From Glaciecola sp964621345 (GTDB lineage: Bacteria; Pseudomonadota; Gammaproteobacteria; Enterobacterales; Alteromonadaceae), in contig CAZUON010000013.1 of the NCBI GenBank assembly GCA_964621345.1, positions 1 to 64,000 on the forward strand: a stretch of 64,000 bases of DNA, in the 5' to 3' direction. Positions within the stretch are counted from its first letter, which is position 1; every line of letters starts with the position of its first letter. The notes beneath the pieces are model-generated. The model did no database searches and was not told where the DNA came from. It was given only the letters and a program-made list of their open reading frames with translations. The position numbers and the translations under genes are program-made. This document shows, piece by piece, positions 44,065 to 52,834 of this stretch.

Positions 44065-44332
44065 AAATGACTATTGATCCTAGAGATAAGCACATGATTA
44101 ATAAGCAAGCTTTGCGCCAACAACATGCTTTAATGAGTAATTCGTTACAAGCGGCGCTACACCTATATTTTAGTACGCGGATATTACCGATTTTGCGCTT
44201 CAATTGCGACTAAACTCGACTATTTATGTGTATTTCGACCACAAACTTAACATTTTGTTGTGCAGGAAGTGTTACAAGAGCTTACAGAGACGAGCTCATC
44301 GGTAAATAAGTACAGTGGCCGGTTAAGCTAAA

Positions 44333-44812
44333 TCATGATTTTTTTGTCGGTATTTCGTGCTTTTGACTAACAACAGCCTCAACAGTAGCACCCAAAAATA
44401 TTGGTTCATAGTGCTGACGAAACCTTGCAGATTTTAACCTGCGCGAGACCCACCAATAAGCACAAAATGTTGATATAAAACTCAATAGAATCACCAGCCC
44501 TTCTGGTAAGTTTGTAAAGCTTTGCAAAATAGCAGCACTGATTAGTAGAGTAAGCACGGGGAATAAATATAACCAAGCAGACGCACTTAACAAATGCCGT
44601 TCTGGGATACCAATCTTAACGCTTTGTCCCTTTTTTAATTCGCAAGGTACCGAAATGCGCAAGTGTTCCGCTTTTGGGCTAAAGGCCTTTGCCACCACAG
44701 AGGTTGAACAACCGTCGCTTGCTGCACAACTACCGCAAGTCGTTTTAAGGGTGGTTTCAATCCAAGCAAAGCCAGGTTCAGTGCTGACCACGGTGCCCAT
44801 TTCTTCAATCAT
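44333..44812 (-). CDS. rseC: SoxR-reducing system/sigma-E regulator RseC
   Basis: Inner-membrane protein encoded at the end of the rpoE operon; in E. coli it positively affects sigma-E and is related to RsxC-linked SoxR reduction. 159 residues from the ATG at 44812 (MIEEMGTVVS), which matches homologues; a longer reading by 11 residues is not supported. A cysteine cluster (Cys26, Cys29, Cys35) precedes two transmembrane helices (about 76-96 and 102-122). Overlaps the rseB end by 8 nt. Confidence 0.93.
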   Translation of the reverse strand: MIEEMGTVVSTEPGFAWIETTLKTTCGSCAASDGCSTSVVAKAFSPKAEHLRISVPCELKKGQSVKIGIPERHLLSASAWLYLFPVLTLLISAAILQSFTNLPEGLVILLSFISTFCAYWWVSRRLKSARFRQHYEPIFLGATVEAVVSQKHEIPTKKS

Positions 44813-45908
44813 TGTTTTGCTCAACAATGACAATAGAATTTGCAATCTTATCGGCGGTAGCGACCGGTATCTCTCCCACTACGGTAACTTGTATTCGACC
44901 ATCTGTTTTTGACACGACAGCATGACTGCCTGTCGCAATAGACATATCTTCGTTAATCGCATCATTTGCAGGCAGTACATACACTGAAACATCGACTAAT
45001 CCGTCTGAAAGCAGCATATATTCGGTGACTTGTCCAGTTCGCTCAATGCGATGTACATCTTGCTTTAAGACTTTCATACCTTTGGGGAGGTAACTAGCAC
45101 GCCACATTAAGTCTCGTGGTGATTGCCCAACACGAGTGCTAACTTGGGGTAACTGGTCTACTGAAAACGATGCAAAAATCTGATTAACGCTCTCTGACAC
45201 AGTCAGTTGCGTGATTTGAATTTGCTCTAGTAAAGCGCCATCTAAATCGTACATATCAAGTTTTAATAACAGTCCGGTTTCTTCGTCTAACCAAAGATGA
45301 TACCCAAAGCGAGTTTTATCCTTACTGATTACTCGGATTTGTTGCGCCATTCTACCGGCGATTCTGTTTCGCCCCATCAATAGCGCATCATAGGCGTTTT
45401 TTAAACCGGCACCTGGATGTATAAAAGCCTGTGGGATAGGGCTTTGAACTGCGCTGCCTTGTACGCTGTATGGGGGATAGCCGGGCTCAAAAATACTGAC
45501 CTTACCCTGATAAACAACTTGCTCAAACCCCGGACCATTCAGCAAGCTAAGCTGCTCTATGACGTTACCACTGGGCATTGTTCCGCGGCGCCACATATAC
45601 GGTAATGTTTCACGCTTGTTGGCTGAAACAACATAAACCATTTCAAACGATGACGACTGGACTTGTTCAATTAGTCTTTGCATCCACGCATCTGCAGATA
45701 GCGGATTAAAGACAGGGTTGTCTGGGGTAGTATCAGTCACTTGAGCATTGCTTTGCGGGACGCTGTCGCTCGGTAAAGTGTTTTGCAATGAGCTTGCTTG
45801 GGGCTCCTGCTCCTGCGCACTACAAAGGAATGAGCCGCTTAACATAAAAAAACCGGTAAAGGCCATAAATACTAGCTTCAACCGGTTCTGCGAGACACAT
45901 TTATTCAT
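44805..45908 (-). CDS. rseB: Sigma-E regulatory protein RseB
   Basis: Periplasmic protein that binds RseA and shields it from DegS until it senses lipopolysaccharide or other envelope stress. A signal peptide is visible (about 1-31, ending in SFLCSAQ). The LolA-like N-terminal domain (about 70-240) and smaller C-terminal domain (about 255-365) contain the family blocks FEMVYVVS and LMWRASYLPKGMKV. 367 residues; slightly longer than E. coli (318) because of a Gln/Ser/Pro-rich segment after the signal. Confidence 0.94.
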   Translation of the reverse strand: MNKCVSQNRLKLVFMAFTGFFMLSGSFLCSAQEQEPQASSLQNTLPSDSVPQSNAQVTDTTPDNPVFNPLSADAWMQRLIEQVQSSSFEMVYVVSANKRETLPYMWRRGTMPSGNVIEQLSLLNGPGFEQVVYQGKVSIFEPGYPPYSVQGSAVQSPIPQAFIHPGAGLKNAYDALLMGRNRIAGRMAQQIRVISKDKTRFGYHLWLDEETGLLLKLDMYDLDGALLEQIQITQLTVSESVNQIFASFSVDQLPQVSTRVGQSPRDLMWRASYLPKGMKVLKQDVHRIERTGQVTEYMLLSDGLVDVSVYVLPANDAINEDMSIATGSHAVVSKTDGRIQVTVVGEIPVATADKIANSIVIVEQNND

Positions 45909-45935
45909 GTTTATTCGCTTAATATAATAAAAATC

Positions 45936-46511
45936 CTAAGGTTGTGACTCGTCGTCTTTTTGCTCTGTCGCTGTAGGTACTTGTTTGAACTTGAGCTGAC
46001 GTTGGTGATCCTCAATCAACGCGTTGATTTGACGACGTTGCTCTAACAATTGGGTCATACGGTCTTGTTCGATACTTCGAGTCTGCTGCAAACTCACTGG
46101 TGCTAAACCACCTTGAGGACCAATGACTGGGGGAGCGGTCGTGAATGGTTGCGTAATTTCTGGCTGGGTATACGTTTGATACCCAAAAATAACCATCGCA
46201 GTTACGCAAGCTACCATCGCTAATTGACTGCTCTGTTTCACAATCGGAATAACGGCTGAAACGACAGGAGCGTCTTTCCACGTTCTTTTTGGTGCAACAA
46301 TGGAAAGTTCATCGACTAGTGCTGCTGCTATCTTGTCGCTTACATCGAAACTAAGGTCTGTCGACATATCGTTTCTCAGTAAATCTCTGGTCAAGTGATA
46401 GCTTTTCCACTTTTGTTGCAAGATTGGATCTTCAGCAATTCGTTTTGCCTGAGACATATCGTCCCATTCGCCGTCCATTATTGCTGATATCTTCTCATTT
46501 TCTTGTGTCAT
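45936..46511 (-). CDS. rseA: Anti-sigma-E factor RseA
   Basis: Single-pass inner-membrane protein that sequesters RpoE. The N-terminal cytoplasmic domain (about 1-85) has EKISAIMDGEWDD and DISDKI-like elements. A transmembrane helix is at about 96-114 (LAMVACVTAMVIFGYQTY), and the periplasmic tail is Gln-rich, where RseB binds and DegS cuts. 191 residues. Separated from rpoE by an unusually long 153-nt gap that contains no recognisable feature. Confidence 0.92.
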   Translation of the reverse strand: MTQENEKISAIMDGEWDDMSQAKRIAEDPILQQKWKSYHLTRDLLRNDMSTDLSFDVSDKIAAALVDELSIVAPKRTWKDAPVVSAVIPIVKQSSQLAMVACVTAMVIFGYQTYTQPEITQPFTTAPPVIGPQGGLAPVSLQQTRSIEQDRMTQLLEQRRQINALIEDHQRQLKFKQVPTATEQKDDESQP

Positions 46512-46664
46512 ACACCGTTTTCCTGCTTTAAAAGCATTTTGTTGGTTTTGTAAGCGCTACATAAGTTTACATAAAAACTCATCAACACCCAATTAAAACT
46601 TACGACTCGCTATTATTAAAAAAGTTTCATTTATTACAATTAAGCTAAAAATTAAGTTTAGACC

Positions 46665-47243
46665 CTAGGTTTGTGTCAGAGGCACTATTACTTTATCAAT
46701 CGCTTCCCTTGCTCTAAAAATGCGCGATCTCACTGTGCCAACCGGACACTCCATCACCGCGGCAATCTCTTCGTAGCTAAGCCCTTCAATCTCCCGTAGC
46801 GTGATTGCTGCGCGCAAATCGTCTGGAAGCGCTTCGATCGTTGCAAAGAGTTTTTGCTGCAACTCTTGCGACAGTAGGTTTCGCTCTGGGGATGCATTTT
46901 CTTTTAACGCATCACTACCTTCGTAATAATCTGCCTCTTGTGCATCAACGTCACTGGCCGGCGGTTTACGGCTTTGCGAGGTCAAATAGTTCTTCGCGCT
47001 GTTTACTGCAATTCTGTAAAGCCAAGTGTAAAAAGCGCTATCCCCTCTGAAATTTGGTAGCGCACGGTAGGCTTTAATAAACGCCTCTTGGGTAACATCG
47101 GCTACGTCACCGGAATTTTTTACATACCTAGAGACAATATTCATTACTTTATTTTGATGTCGTACTACTAGTAAATTAAATGCATTTTTATTACCTTGCT
47201 GCACTAACACGACTAGCTCGTTATCCGTTTTTTGCTCGCTCAT
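46665..47243 (-). CDS. rpoE: RNA polymerase sigma-E factor
   Basis: ECF sigma factor for the envelope-stress regulon. 192 residues from the ATG at 47243 (MSEQKTD), matching E. coli RpoE; region 2 carries AFIKAYRALPNFRGDSAFYTW and region 4 YEEIAAVMECPVGTVRSRIFR (split across about residues 65-85 and 150-172). An ATG at 47252 lies only two bases from the AGGAG and is less likely. Heads the rpoE-rseA-rseB-rseC operon, divergent from nadB, as in most gammaproteobacteria. Confidence 0.97.
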   Translation of the reverse strand: MSEQKTDNELVVLVQQGNKNAFNLLVVRHQNKVMNIVSRYVKNSGDVADVTQEAFIKAYRALPNFRGDSAFYTWLYRIAVNSAKNYLTSQSRKPPASDVDAQEADYYEGSDALKENASPERNLLSQELQQKLFATIEALPDDLRAAITLREIEGLSYEEIAAVMECPVGTVRSRIFRAREAIDKVIVPLTQT

Positions 47244-47295
47244 TAAAGCCATTACTCCTTACACACTTGATGCCATGGCTAGGGCAAGTGTATAT

Positions 47296-47322
47296 ATTGA
47301 CAGACACATTCGTATTAAGTTC
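47296..47322 (-). promoter_or_regulatory. Sigma-E-type autoregulatory promoter of rpoE
   Basis: On the minus strand GAACTT (47317-47322), a 16-nt spacer and TCAAT (47296-47300), 53 nt before the rpoE start. The known sigma-E consensus is GAACTT with a TCtgA-like -10 at 16 nt, so the -35 is perfect and the -10 partial. rpoE is self-regulated in E. coli. Confidence 0.7.
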
Positions 47323-47333
47323 GTTCCTACTAG

Positions 47334-47353
47334 CGATTATATATAAATAATCG
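47334..47353. promoter_or_regulatory. AT-rich palindrome between rpoE and nadB
   Basis: CGATTAT, a 6-nt centre, then ATAATCG: perfect 7-bp arms. It lies just upstream of the rpoE promoter and 79 nt before nadB. It could be an operator or simply overlapping -10-like elements; no regulator can be named. Confidence 0.35.
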
Positions 47354-47431
47354 AACAATTGTATTTTTGCGCTGAAAGATTACTATTAAGCTTCTTATCC
47401 ATAGACCTCATTTCAGCGGACCTTATTTCAT

Positions 47432-49030
47432 ATGGCAAACACAATTGAACATCGTTGCGACCTTTTAGTAATAGGCAGCGGTGCCGCCGGGCTTAGCCTT
47501 GCACTTAAGATGGCAGAGCATTGCAACGTTATCGTTTTAAGCAAGAGTGATATTAATGAGGGCAGTACTCGCTATGCACAAGGGGGGATCGCTGCTGTTT
47601 TTGATGACGAAGACAGTATTGAGAGCCATATTGCCGATACATTAAATGCCGGTGCTGGTATTTGCGATGAAGATGTAGTGCGTTTTACAGCAGAAAATGC
47701 CAAGCGCAGCATGCAGTGGCTTATTGGCCGAGGGGTTCCTTTTGACCAAGAAAAAGATGAGCATGGTAATTTGCGCTTTCACCTAACGCGCGAGGGTGGT
47801 CATTCGCACAGACGCATTTTACACGCGGCAGATGCAACTGGAGAGGCGGTGCAATCAACCTTAAGCGAAAATGTAAAGCATCATCCTAATATTCATTTAT
47901 TTGAGCGCTACAATGCTATTGATTTAATCAAAAAACATAAGACCGATACGCGCTGTATTGGCGCTTACATATGGAATCGAAAAAAGGAGCGCGTCGAAAT
48001 TATTCGTAGTCGCTTTACAACATTAGCCACGGGCGGCGCGAGCAAAGTATATCAATATACCTCAAACCCTGATGTTTCAAGCGGCGACGGCATTGCTATG
48101 GCATGGCGTGCAGGTTGTAAGATTGCGAACATGGAGTTTAATCAGTTTCACCCAACGTGCTTGTTCCACCCTGATGCGGGTAACTTTTTAATTAGCGAGG
48201 CCTTACGTGGTGAAGGCGCATTTTTATGCCACCCCGACGGTACACCTTTTATGCATCGATTTGATGAGCGCGGCGATTTAGCCCCACGTGATATCGTTGC
48301 ACGTGCAATCGATTTTGAAATGAAGCGATTGGGCGAAGATTGCATGTATTTGGATATTAGTCACAAATCTACCGACTTTATCGTCAAGCACTTCCCTAAT
48401 ATTTACCGAAAATGTCGCTCTTTAGGTATCGATATTACTCGTCAACCTATTCCGGTTGTGCCAGCAGCACATTATAGCTGTGGTGGAGTCCAAACAGACC
48501 TTGATGCCAGAACAAACTTAGCGAACGTATATGCGATTGGTGAGGTTGCTTATACCGGTTTACATGGCGCAAATCGAATGGCTAGTAACTCACTACTTGA
48601 ATGCGTCGTGTTCGCGCACTCTTGTGCCAAACATATCATTGAGCACTTTGATGAACCCCATGAACAAGGTGAAATTGAACCCTGGGATGAAAGTCGAGTC
48701 ATCGATTCAGATGAAGTTGTAATTATTCAACATAATTGGCATGAGCTGCGCTTATTTATGTGGGACTATGTAGGCATAGTGCGAAGCGACAAGCGCTTAG
48801 AGCGGGCCATGCGCCGCATTAATTTGCTTAAACAAGAAATTGATGAGTATTACAGTAACTTCAAAGTCAGTAATAATATGCTCGAACTTCGCAATTTAGT
48901 ATGTATTGCTCAGCTTATTGTGATGTGCGCAATGAAACGCAAAGAGAGCCGCGGCCTTCACTACAATTTAGATTATCCAGATACGCTCGACAATGCGGGT
49001 CCAACAATAATAAAAAAAGAGATTAAATAA
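47432..49030 (+). CDS. nadB: L-aspartate oxidase
   Basis: FAD enzyme oxidising aspartate to iminoaspartate, the first step of de novo NAD synthesis. 532 residues. FAD motif GSGAAGLSLAL at the N-terminus, STRYAQGGIAAVFD substrate region, HRILHAADATGEA, and the C-terminal helical domain with LRNLVCIAQLI. Divergent from rpoE. Ends convergent with the MaoC-like gene across a 49-nt gap with no obvious terminator. Confidence 0.97.
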   Translation: MANTIEHRCDLLVIGSGAAGLSLALKMAEHCNVIVLSKSDINEGSTRYAQGGIAAVFDDEDSIESHIADTLNAGAGICDEDVVRFTAENAKRSMQWLIGRGVPFDQEKDEHGNLRFHLTREGGHSHRRILHAADATGEAVQSTLSENVKHHPNIHLFERYNAIDLIKKHKTDTRCIGAYIWNRKKERVEIIRSRFTTLATGGASKVYQYTSNPDVSSGDGIAMAWRAGCKIANMEFNQFHPTCLFHPDAGNFLISEALRGEGAFLCHPDGTPFMHRFDERGDLAPRDIVARAIDFEMKRLGEDCMYLDISHKSTDFIVKHFPNIYRKCRSLGIDITRQPIPVVPAAHYSCGGVQTDLDARTNLANVYAIGEVAYTGLHGANRMASNSLLECVVFAHSCAKHIIEHFDEPHEQGEIEPWDESRVIDSDEVVIIQHNWHELRLFMWDYVGIVRSDKRLERAMRRINLLKQEIDEYYSNFKVSNNMLELRNLVCIAQLIVMCAMKRKESRGLHYNLDYPDTLDNAGPTIIKKEIK

Positions 49031-49079
49031 TTAGCTTATGCCTTCACTTTACGGCTTATATTACCTCAACCATAAATAC

Positions 49080-50036
49080 TTAAAGAGGGCTGATACTACC
49101 AACTAGGTGCTGGCGGGTCTTTAATGTATCTGAACTCTGAGTAGTAGATGACAAATTAAACTGCAAAGCGCCTGAGACGGGCTGCTTGTTAATCTGCAAT
49201 ACGCTTGTGTTAGGCAGTTCAATCGCATGTTTAAACACCGCGCTAATGCAATGGCTGTTTTCAATGTTGTAATCTGACATGCGTGCGATGACTGAAAGCG
49301 CTTTGGCATGAGAATACATGCCATGAGCAATGGCTTTATCAAAACCAAATAACCTTGATGTGGTTGGCCACAGATGAATCGGATTATAATCCCCCGACAC
49401 TTTAGCGTACTTTCTGCCGACAAATTCCTCAAAATTTAGCGTTGATTGAATGATATCTTCGTTTAGCTGCTCGGTGCTGTTTCGTTGTTTTTCTTCAACT
49501 TCTCCCTTAGCCTTTGCATCAGAAACTTGATGTGCTTGTTTGCTCGATACGAGCATACTCTCTTTGAACGTTTGCAAGCCCAAGGGTCGTTCTTGTGAGC
49601 TCCTTGCTAAATAATAACTGGTCGCTTTTACCGCTACAGCACTATCTTCACAAGCCTCGCTATGCAGTTCAAATACAATACCACGCTTGTGAGCATATAC
49701 ATTCCCAAAGTAGGTATTCAAATCAAGGGAGGCGTTACTGCTAGGAAGCTTGATGACATTAATTTTATTGCCAATATGTACCAAGCCCAAAGCTTTAAAA
49801 GGAAAAGGAAACTGAGTCATCATATCTAACTGCATCGGGAGAGTCAGTACTTGGACATAGTTGGGGTGAATATAGCCAAACAAAGCATCTGGCCAGTCTA
49901 CTAATCGGTGATAACTGTTGAAATGAGCAGGTTTAATTAGGTGCTTCCTACTCGTGACTTGCTGAGACAGTATAAGAGATGAGCGCGCGATTAGCGGCGG
50001 TCTATATATTGCGGCTTTTGCTAGTTGCGCTAACAT
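49080..50036 (-). CDS. MaoC-like (hot-dog) hydratase-domain protein
   Basis: A 318-residue protein with a (R)-specific enoyl-CoA hydratase domain in its C-terminal third. YAKVSGDYNPIH (residues 210-221) carries the catalytic Asp216 and His221, and AIAHGMYSHAKAL follows. The N-terminal half looks like a second, degenerate hot-dog fold without the catalytic pair, joined by a Lys/Glu-rich linker (about 165-195). Such double hot-dog proteins act in fatty-acid or hydroxyalkanoate metabolism; the substrate is unknown. Sits downstream of ygfX on the same strand. Confidence 0.85.
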   Translation of the reverse strand: MLAQLAKAAIYRPPLIARSSLILSQQVTSRKHLIKPAHFNSYHRLVDWPDALFGYIHPNYVQVLTLPMQLDMMTQFPFPFKALGLVHIGNKINVIKLPSSNASLDLNTYFGNVYAHKRGIVFELHSEACEDSAVAVKATSYYLARSSQERPLGLQTFKESMLVSSKQAHQVSDAKAKGEVEEKQRNSTEQLNEDIIQSTLNFEEFVGRKYAKVSGDYNPIHLWPTTSRLFGFDKAIAHGMYSHAKALSVIARMSDYNIENSHCISAVFKHAIELPNTSVLQINKQPVSGALQFNLSSTTQSSDTLKTRQHLVGSISPL

Positions 50037-50057
50037 CAGATGCTGCCCTCCATAGGG

Positions 50058-50510
50058 CTAATTAAGGTACCAAATCAAATGTCGATGCAGTGCTCTAAAA
50101 CTAGCTTCGCTAGTCTGCCAGCGAGCAATAAAAACCGTTTTATTTTGCACAGGCCAAGCGCCTTTTTTTTGCGACATAAGAGGCCTAAGAGATAACCATA
50201 TTCCAAATAAATTAGCTTTTGATGTTGCTGCGACTTCAAAGCGTTTAAGCTTATTGAGTTCAGTATATAGAATTTGGTTACTATCGTGGTCTAGTTGTAA
50301 GTGTAATTGCAAACTTCTATTTTTCAAATAGAAGTAAAAAATAACCGGCAGAGCGCATACGCCCAAAAACAAAAATGAAGTATTCAAAGGTAGGCTAAAT
50401 GGCGGCAACACCAACAAATAATGTAAGGTGTTTGAAAGAAACAAAAAACACAATAAGGTTACACTTATAAAGATGGCGTCATGCTTTTGTTTACTTACTA
50501 AAATATCCAT
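50058..50510 (-). CDS. ygfX: YgfX-like inner-membrane protein
   Basis: A 150-residue protein with two adjacent transmembrane helices (about 12-33 and 38-60) and a cytoplasmic C-terminal domain. Size, topology and position directly after sdhE match YgfX (CptA), which in E. coli was reported as a membrane toxin affecting cell division but is also viewed as a partner of SdhE. Sequence identity is not obvious by eye, so the call rests mainly on context. Confidence 0.72.
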   Translation of the reverse strand: MDILVSKQKHDAIFISVTLLCFLFLSNTLHYLLVLPPFSLPLNTSFLFLGVCALPVIFYFYLKNRSLQLHLQLDHDSNQILYTELNKLKRFEVAATSKANLFGIWLSLRPLMSQKKGAWPVQNKTVFIARWQTSEASFRALHRHLIWYLN

Positions 50511-50530
50511 ATTTTAGCCTATCGCCTGAT

Positions 50531-50791
50531 TTAATCGCAGCTAATTTTGACTCGATTGAGCACGATACCCACTAATTCGTTGAGATCAGGGTCTTGGCAC
50601 TCTTTGTGCCCCATGAACCATGCAAACAAGTCGGGGTCGTCACAGGTAAGCAAGCGCTCAAAGGTGAGCTGTTGCGCTTTTGTTAAATCATCAAAAGCTT
50701 GCTCAACAAAAGGTAAAAACAATACATCTAATTCCAACATACCACGGCGGCATGCCCACTTTAACCTAGCAAGGCGTTTAGCTTCGAACAT
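50531..50791 (-). CDS. sdhE: FAD assembly factor SdhE
   Basis: Small helical protein (86 residues) that promotes covalent flavinylation of succinate dehydrogenase and fumarate reductase. Family hallmarks LKWACRRGMLELD near the N-terminus and LLTCDDPDLFAWFMGH are present, including the RG-x-E type motif. The ATG at 50791 (MFEAKR) has GGAG 5 nt upstream; a longer in-frame reading of 41 residues is spurious. Operon with ygfX; divergent from ygfZ, the same neighbourhood as in E. coli. Confidence 0.94.
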   Translation of the reverse strand: MFEAKRLARLKWACRRGMLELDVLFLPFVEQAFDDLTKAQQLTFERLLTCDDPDLFAWFMGHKECQDPDLNELVGIVLNRVKISCD

Positions 50792-50956
50792 ATTTACTCC
50801 CATTTGAATCTTCAAGATTAGCATAGTTTTATCATGAACCATACTGCCCCTTAGCATGAAATTATTGTCATTTTTGTGCTGTATGCTCTTGTAAACGACT
50901 CGATTAAGCCTCACTTTAGGGAAAAGCCGAAAATCTATTTTACTGAAGGATATGAC

Positions 50957-51907
50957 ATGCAGCTCTTCTTAAGTGAACTTCCAAATAGCAAAGTGATCAC
51001 CCTGTCAGGGGAGCAGCGCGATGAGTATCTGCACGGGCAAATTACCATTGACACAAAGCACTTTGATAACAGCCATGCTCGCCTTGCAGCACATTGTGAT
51101 TTTAAAGGTAAAATGTGGTCTAACTTCGTGCTAACCCAGTGCGGCGAAAGTTATCATCTGGTGATGCCAGAGAGTGCGAGCACCGAGAGTCTTGCACAAC
51201 TGAAGAAGTATGGCGTATTTTCAAAGGTCGAAATAGACACTCTAAACGAAGACTATTATGTTTTAGGGGGGACTGGCGAACAGCTCAAACAAGACTTGCA
51301 AAGCATTTTTGGCGACATAAACGAGCAACATTTGAGCCACTGTAAAAATAAATTTGGTGAAGTCATTACTTTTAACGACACCAGCTTACGCTACCTTGTT
51401 GTGTTGCATAAAGACGGTTTCAGCAAACTGCGAACACTTGCGAAAAACTACCTACAAAAACATTCTGCAGCATGGAATATGCTAGAAATAGAGGCCGGTC
51501 TGGGCTTTGTAGAAAACGATACCATCGGTGAATTTGTGCCACAAATGTTGAATTTGCAAATGCTCGATGGCATCGATTTTAATAAGGGCTGTTATATGGG
51601 CCAAGAGGTCGTAGCACGAACAAAGTTTTTAGGGAAAAACAAACGTGCCCTTTACATTCTTCAAGCATCCCCTTCACAGGGCGATGATGATGTAAATCAC
51701 TCACAGAGCACGGCTATTGTGCCCGGCGATATCTTAGAAAAATCAGTCGGTGAGAATTGGCGCCGCGGAGGCACAGTAATAAAATCGGCCAACGTTGCGG
51801 GGATAACAAAAATACTTGCCGTCTTGGCCAATGACACTGAGGTTGATGATGTGCTACGCTTAAAAAGTAACGGCAAAACATTCTCTGTTATGCCACTGCC
51901 ATATTGA
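50957..51907 (+). CDS. ygfZ: tRNA-modifying/iron-sulfur repair protein YgfZ
   Basis: Folate-binding protein of the aminomethyltransferase fold that supports certain Fe-S enzymes such as MiaB. 316 residues. The signature KGCYMGQEV, with Cys212, is intact. The start at 50957 (MQLFLSEL) has AAGGA 7 nt upstream; an upstream in-frame ATG at 50876 would add 27 residues absent from homologues. Divergent from sdhE-ygfX. Confidence 0.94.
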   Translation: MQLFLSELPNSKVITLSGEQRDEYLHGQITIDTKHFDNSHARLAAHCDFKGKMWSNFVLTQCGESYHLVMPESASTESLAQLKKYGVFSKVEIDTLNEDYYVLGGTGEQLKQDLQSIFGDINEQHLSHCKNKFGEVITFNDTSLRYLVVLHKDGFSKLRTLAKNYLQKHSAAWNMLEIEAGLGFVENDTIGEFVPQMLNLQMLDGIDFNKGCYMGQEVVARTKFLGKNKRALYILQASPSQGDDDVNHSQSTAIVPGDILEKSVGENWRRGGTVIKSANVAGITKILAVLANDTEVDDVLRLKSNGKTFSVMPLPY

Positions 51908-51971
51908 TACATCATTGATTAACAATCGCTAAATCAACTGAACATTCAGAAAATAGAACCAAGGAAATTTA

Positions 51972-52457
51972 ATGCAAATAGCTGACAACAATGTAGTCAC
52001 CCTTCATTACACCGTAAAAACTGCCGATGGCGACGACATTGATTCGTCTGTGGATGCTGAGCCATTATCATTTATTCAAGGCTCCAATTATATGATTGCA
52101 GGCTTAGAAGAAGCGCTCTATGGGAAAGAAAAAGGCGAAAAATTTGAGGTCACCGTTGCACCAGAAAAAGCCTACGGTGAGCGTCATGAGCAGTTGATTC
52201 AAAAAGTGCCAGTATCGATGTTTGAAGGGATGGATGTAGAAGTTGGAATGAGCTTTAGAGCAACCACCGACGGCGGTGAGCAATCAGTCATTATTATTGA
52301 TAAAGATGAAGAGCACGTTACTGTTGATGGCAACCACCCTCTATCAGGGCATACCTTAACCTTTGACGTATCCATCGAAGATGTTAGAGAAGCTAGCGCT
52401 ACCGAAATTGAACATGGTCATGTTCACGGTGCAGGCGGTTGTGGTCACGAGCACTAG
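51972..52457 (+). CDS. slyD: FKBP-type peptidyl-prolyl isomerase SlyD
   Basis: Metal-binding prolyl isomerase and chaperone, donor of nickel to hydrogenase in E. coli. 161 residues. The FKBP domain (about 1-70 and 125-145) is interrupted by the insert-in-flap chaperone domain (about 70-125). The short His/Cys-rich tail HGHVHGAGGCGHEH binds metal and is much reduced compared with E. coli SlyD (196 residues). AAGGAAA precedes the ATG. Confidence 0.92.
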   Translation: MQIADNNVVTLHYTVKTADGDDIDSSVDAEPLSFIQGSNYMIAGLEEALYGKEKGEKFEVTVAPEKAYGERHEQLIQKVPVSMFEGMDVEVGMSFRATTDGGEQSVIIIDKDEEHVTVDGNHPLSGHTLTFDVSIEDVREASATEIEHGHVHGAGGCGHEH

Positions 52458-52479
52458 AACTAGGCTGCTCCCTCAATAA

Positions 52480-52504
52480 AAGATGCGCTAGCTCAGCGCA
52501 TCTT
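52480..52504. terminator. Bidirectional terminator between slyD and glnB
   Basis: A perfect 10-bp stem AAGATGCGCT/AGCGCATCTT with a 5-nt loop. On the minus strand it is followed by TTTT (glnB direction). It overlaps the glnB stop region and lies 22 nt past slyD. Confidence 0.8.
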
Positions 52505-52829
52505 CATCTTGCTCTGAGGTTCGAATGCGAACCGCTTGCAATACATCGTATACAAAAATCTTACCGTCGCCGATTTTACCCGTTCTCGCAGCTTCGGTAA
52601 TACTCTCCACTACCCTATCTACTAGTTCGTCAGATACTACTAACTCTACTTTTATTTTTGGTAAAAAGTCGACTTTATACTCTGCACCTCGATACAATTC
52701 AGTATGGCCTTTTTGTCTGCCAAAGCCCTTTACCTCCGTGATGGTTAAACCAGAGATTCCAATGTTTGAAAGACTTTCTCTTACATCGTCTAACTTGAAC
52801 GGTTTAAGTATCGCTTCCACTTTCTTCAT
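52488..52829 (-). CDS. glnB: Nitrogen regulatory protein P-II
   Basis: Trimeric sensor of 2-oxoglutarate, ATP/ADP and, through uridylylation, glutamine. 113 residues. The T-loop ELYRGAEY contains the uridylylation target Tyr51; the B-loop TGKIGDGKIF is intact. Closer to E. coli GlnB than GlnK at the N-terminus (MKKVEAILKPFKLDDVRE). Follows nadE by 5 nt, so the two are probably one operon; this also fits P-II control of NAD synthetase seen in some bacteria. Confidence 0.95.
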   Translation of the reverse strand: MKKVEAILKPFKLDDVRESLSNIGISGLTITEVKGFGRQKGHTELYRGAEYKVDFLPKIKVELVVSDELVDRVVESITEAARTGKIGDGKIFVYDVLQAVRIRTSEQDEDALS

Positions 52830-52834
52830 ATTAG

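Noticed and set aside
44065..44332. Small gene or RNA between lepA and rseC
   Set aside because: No open frame with a start signal and no clear hairpin or promoter pair. It may hold the lepA promoter, but I cannot point to it.
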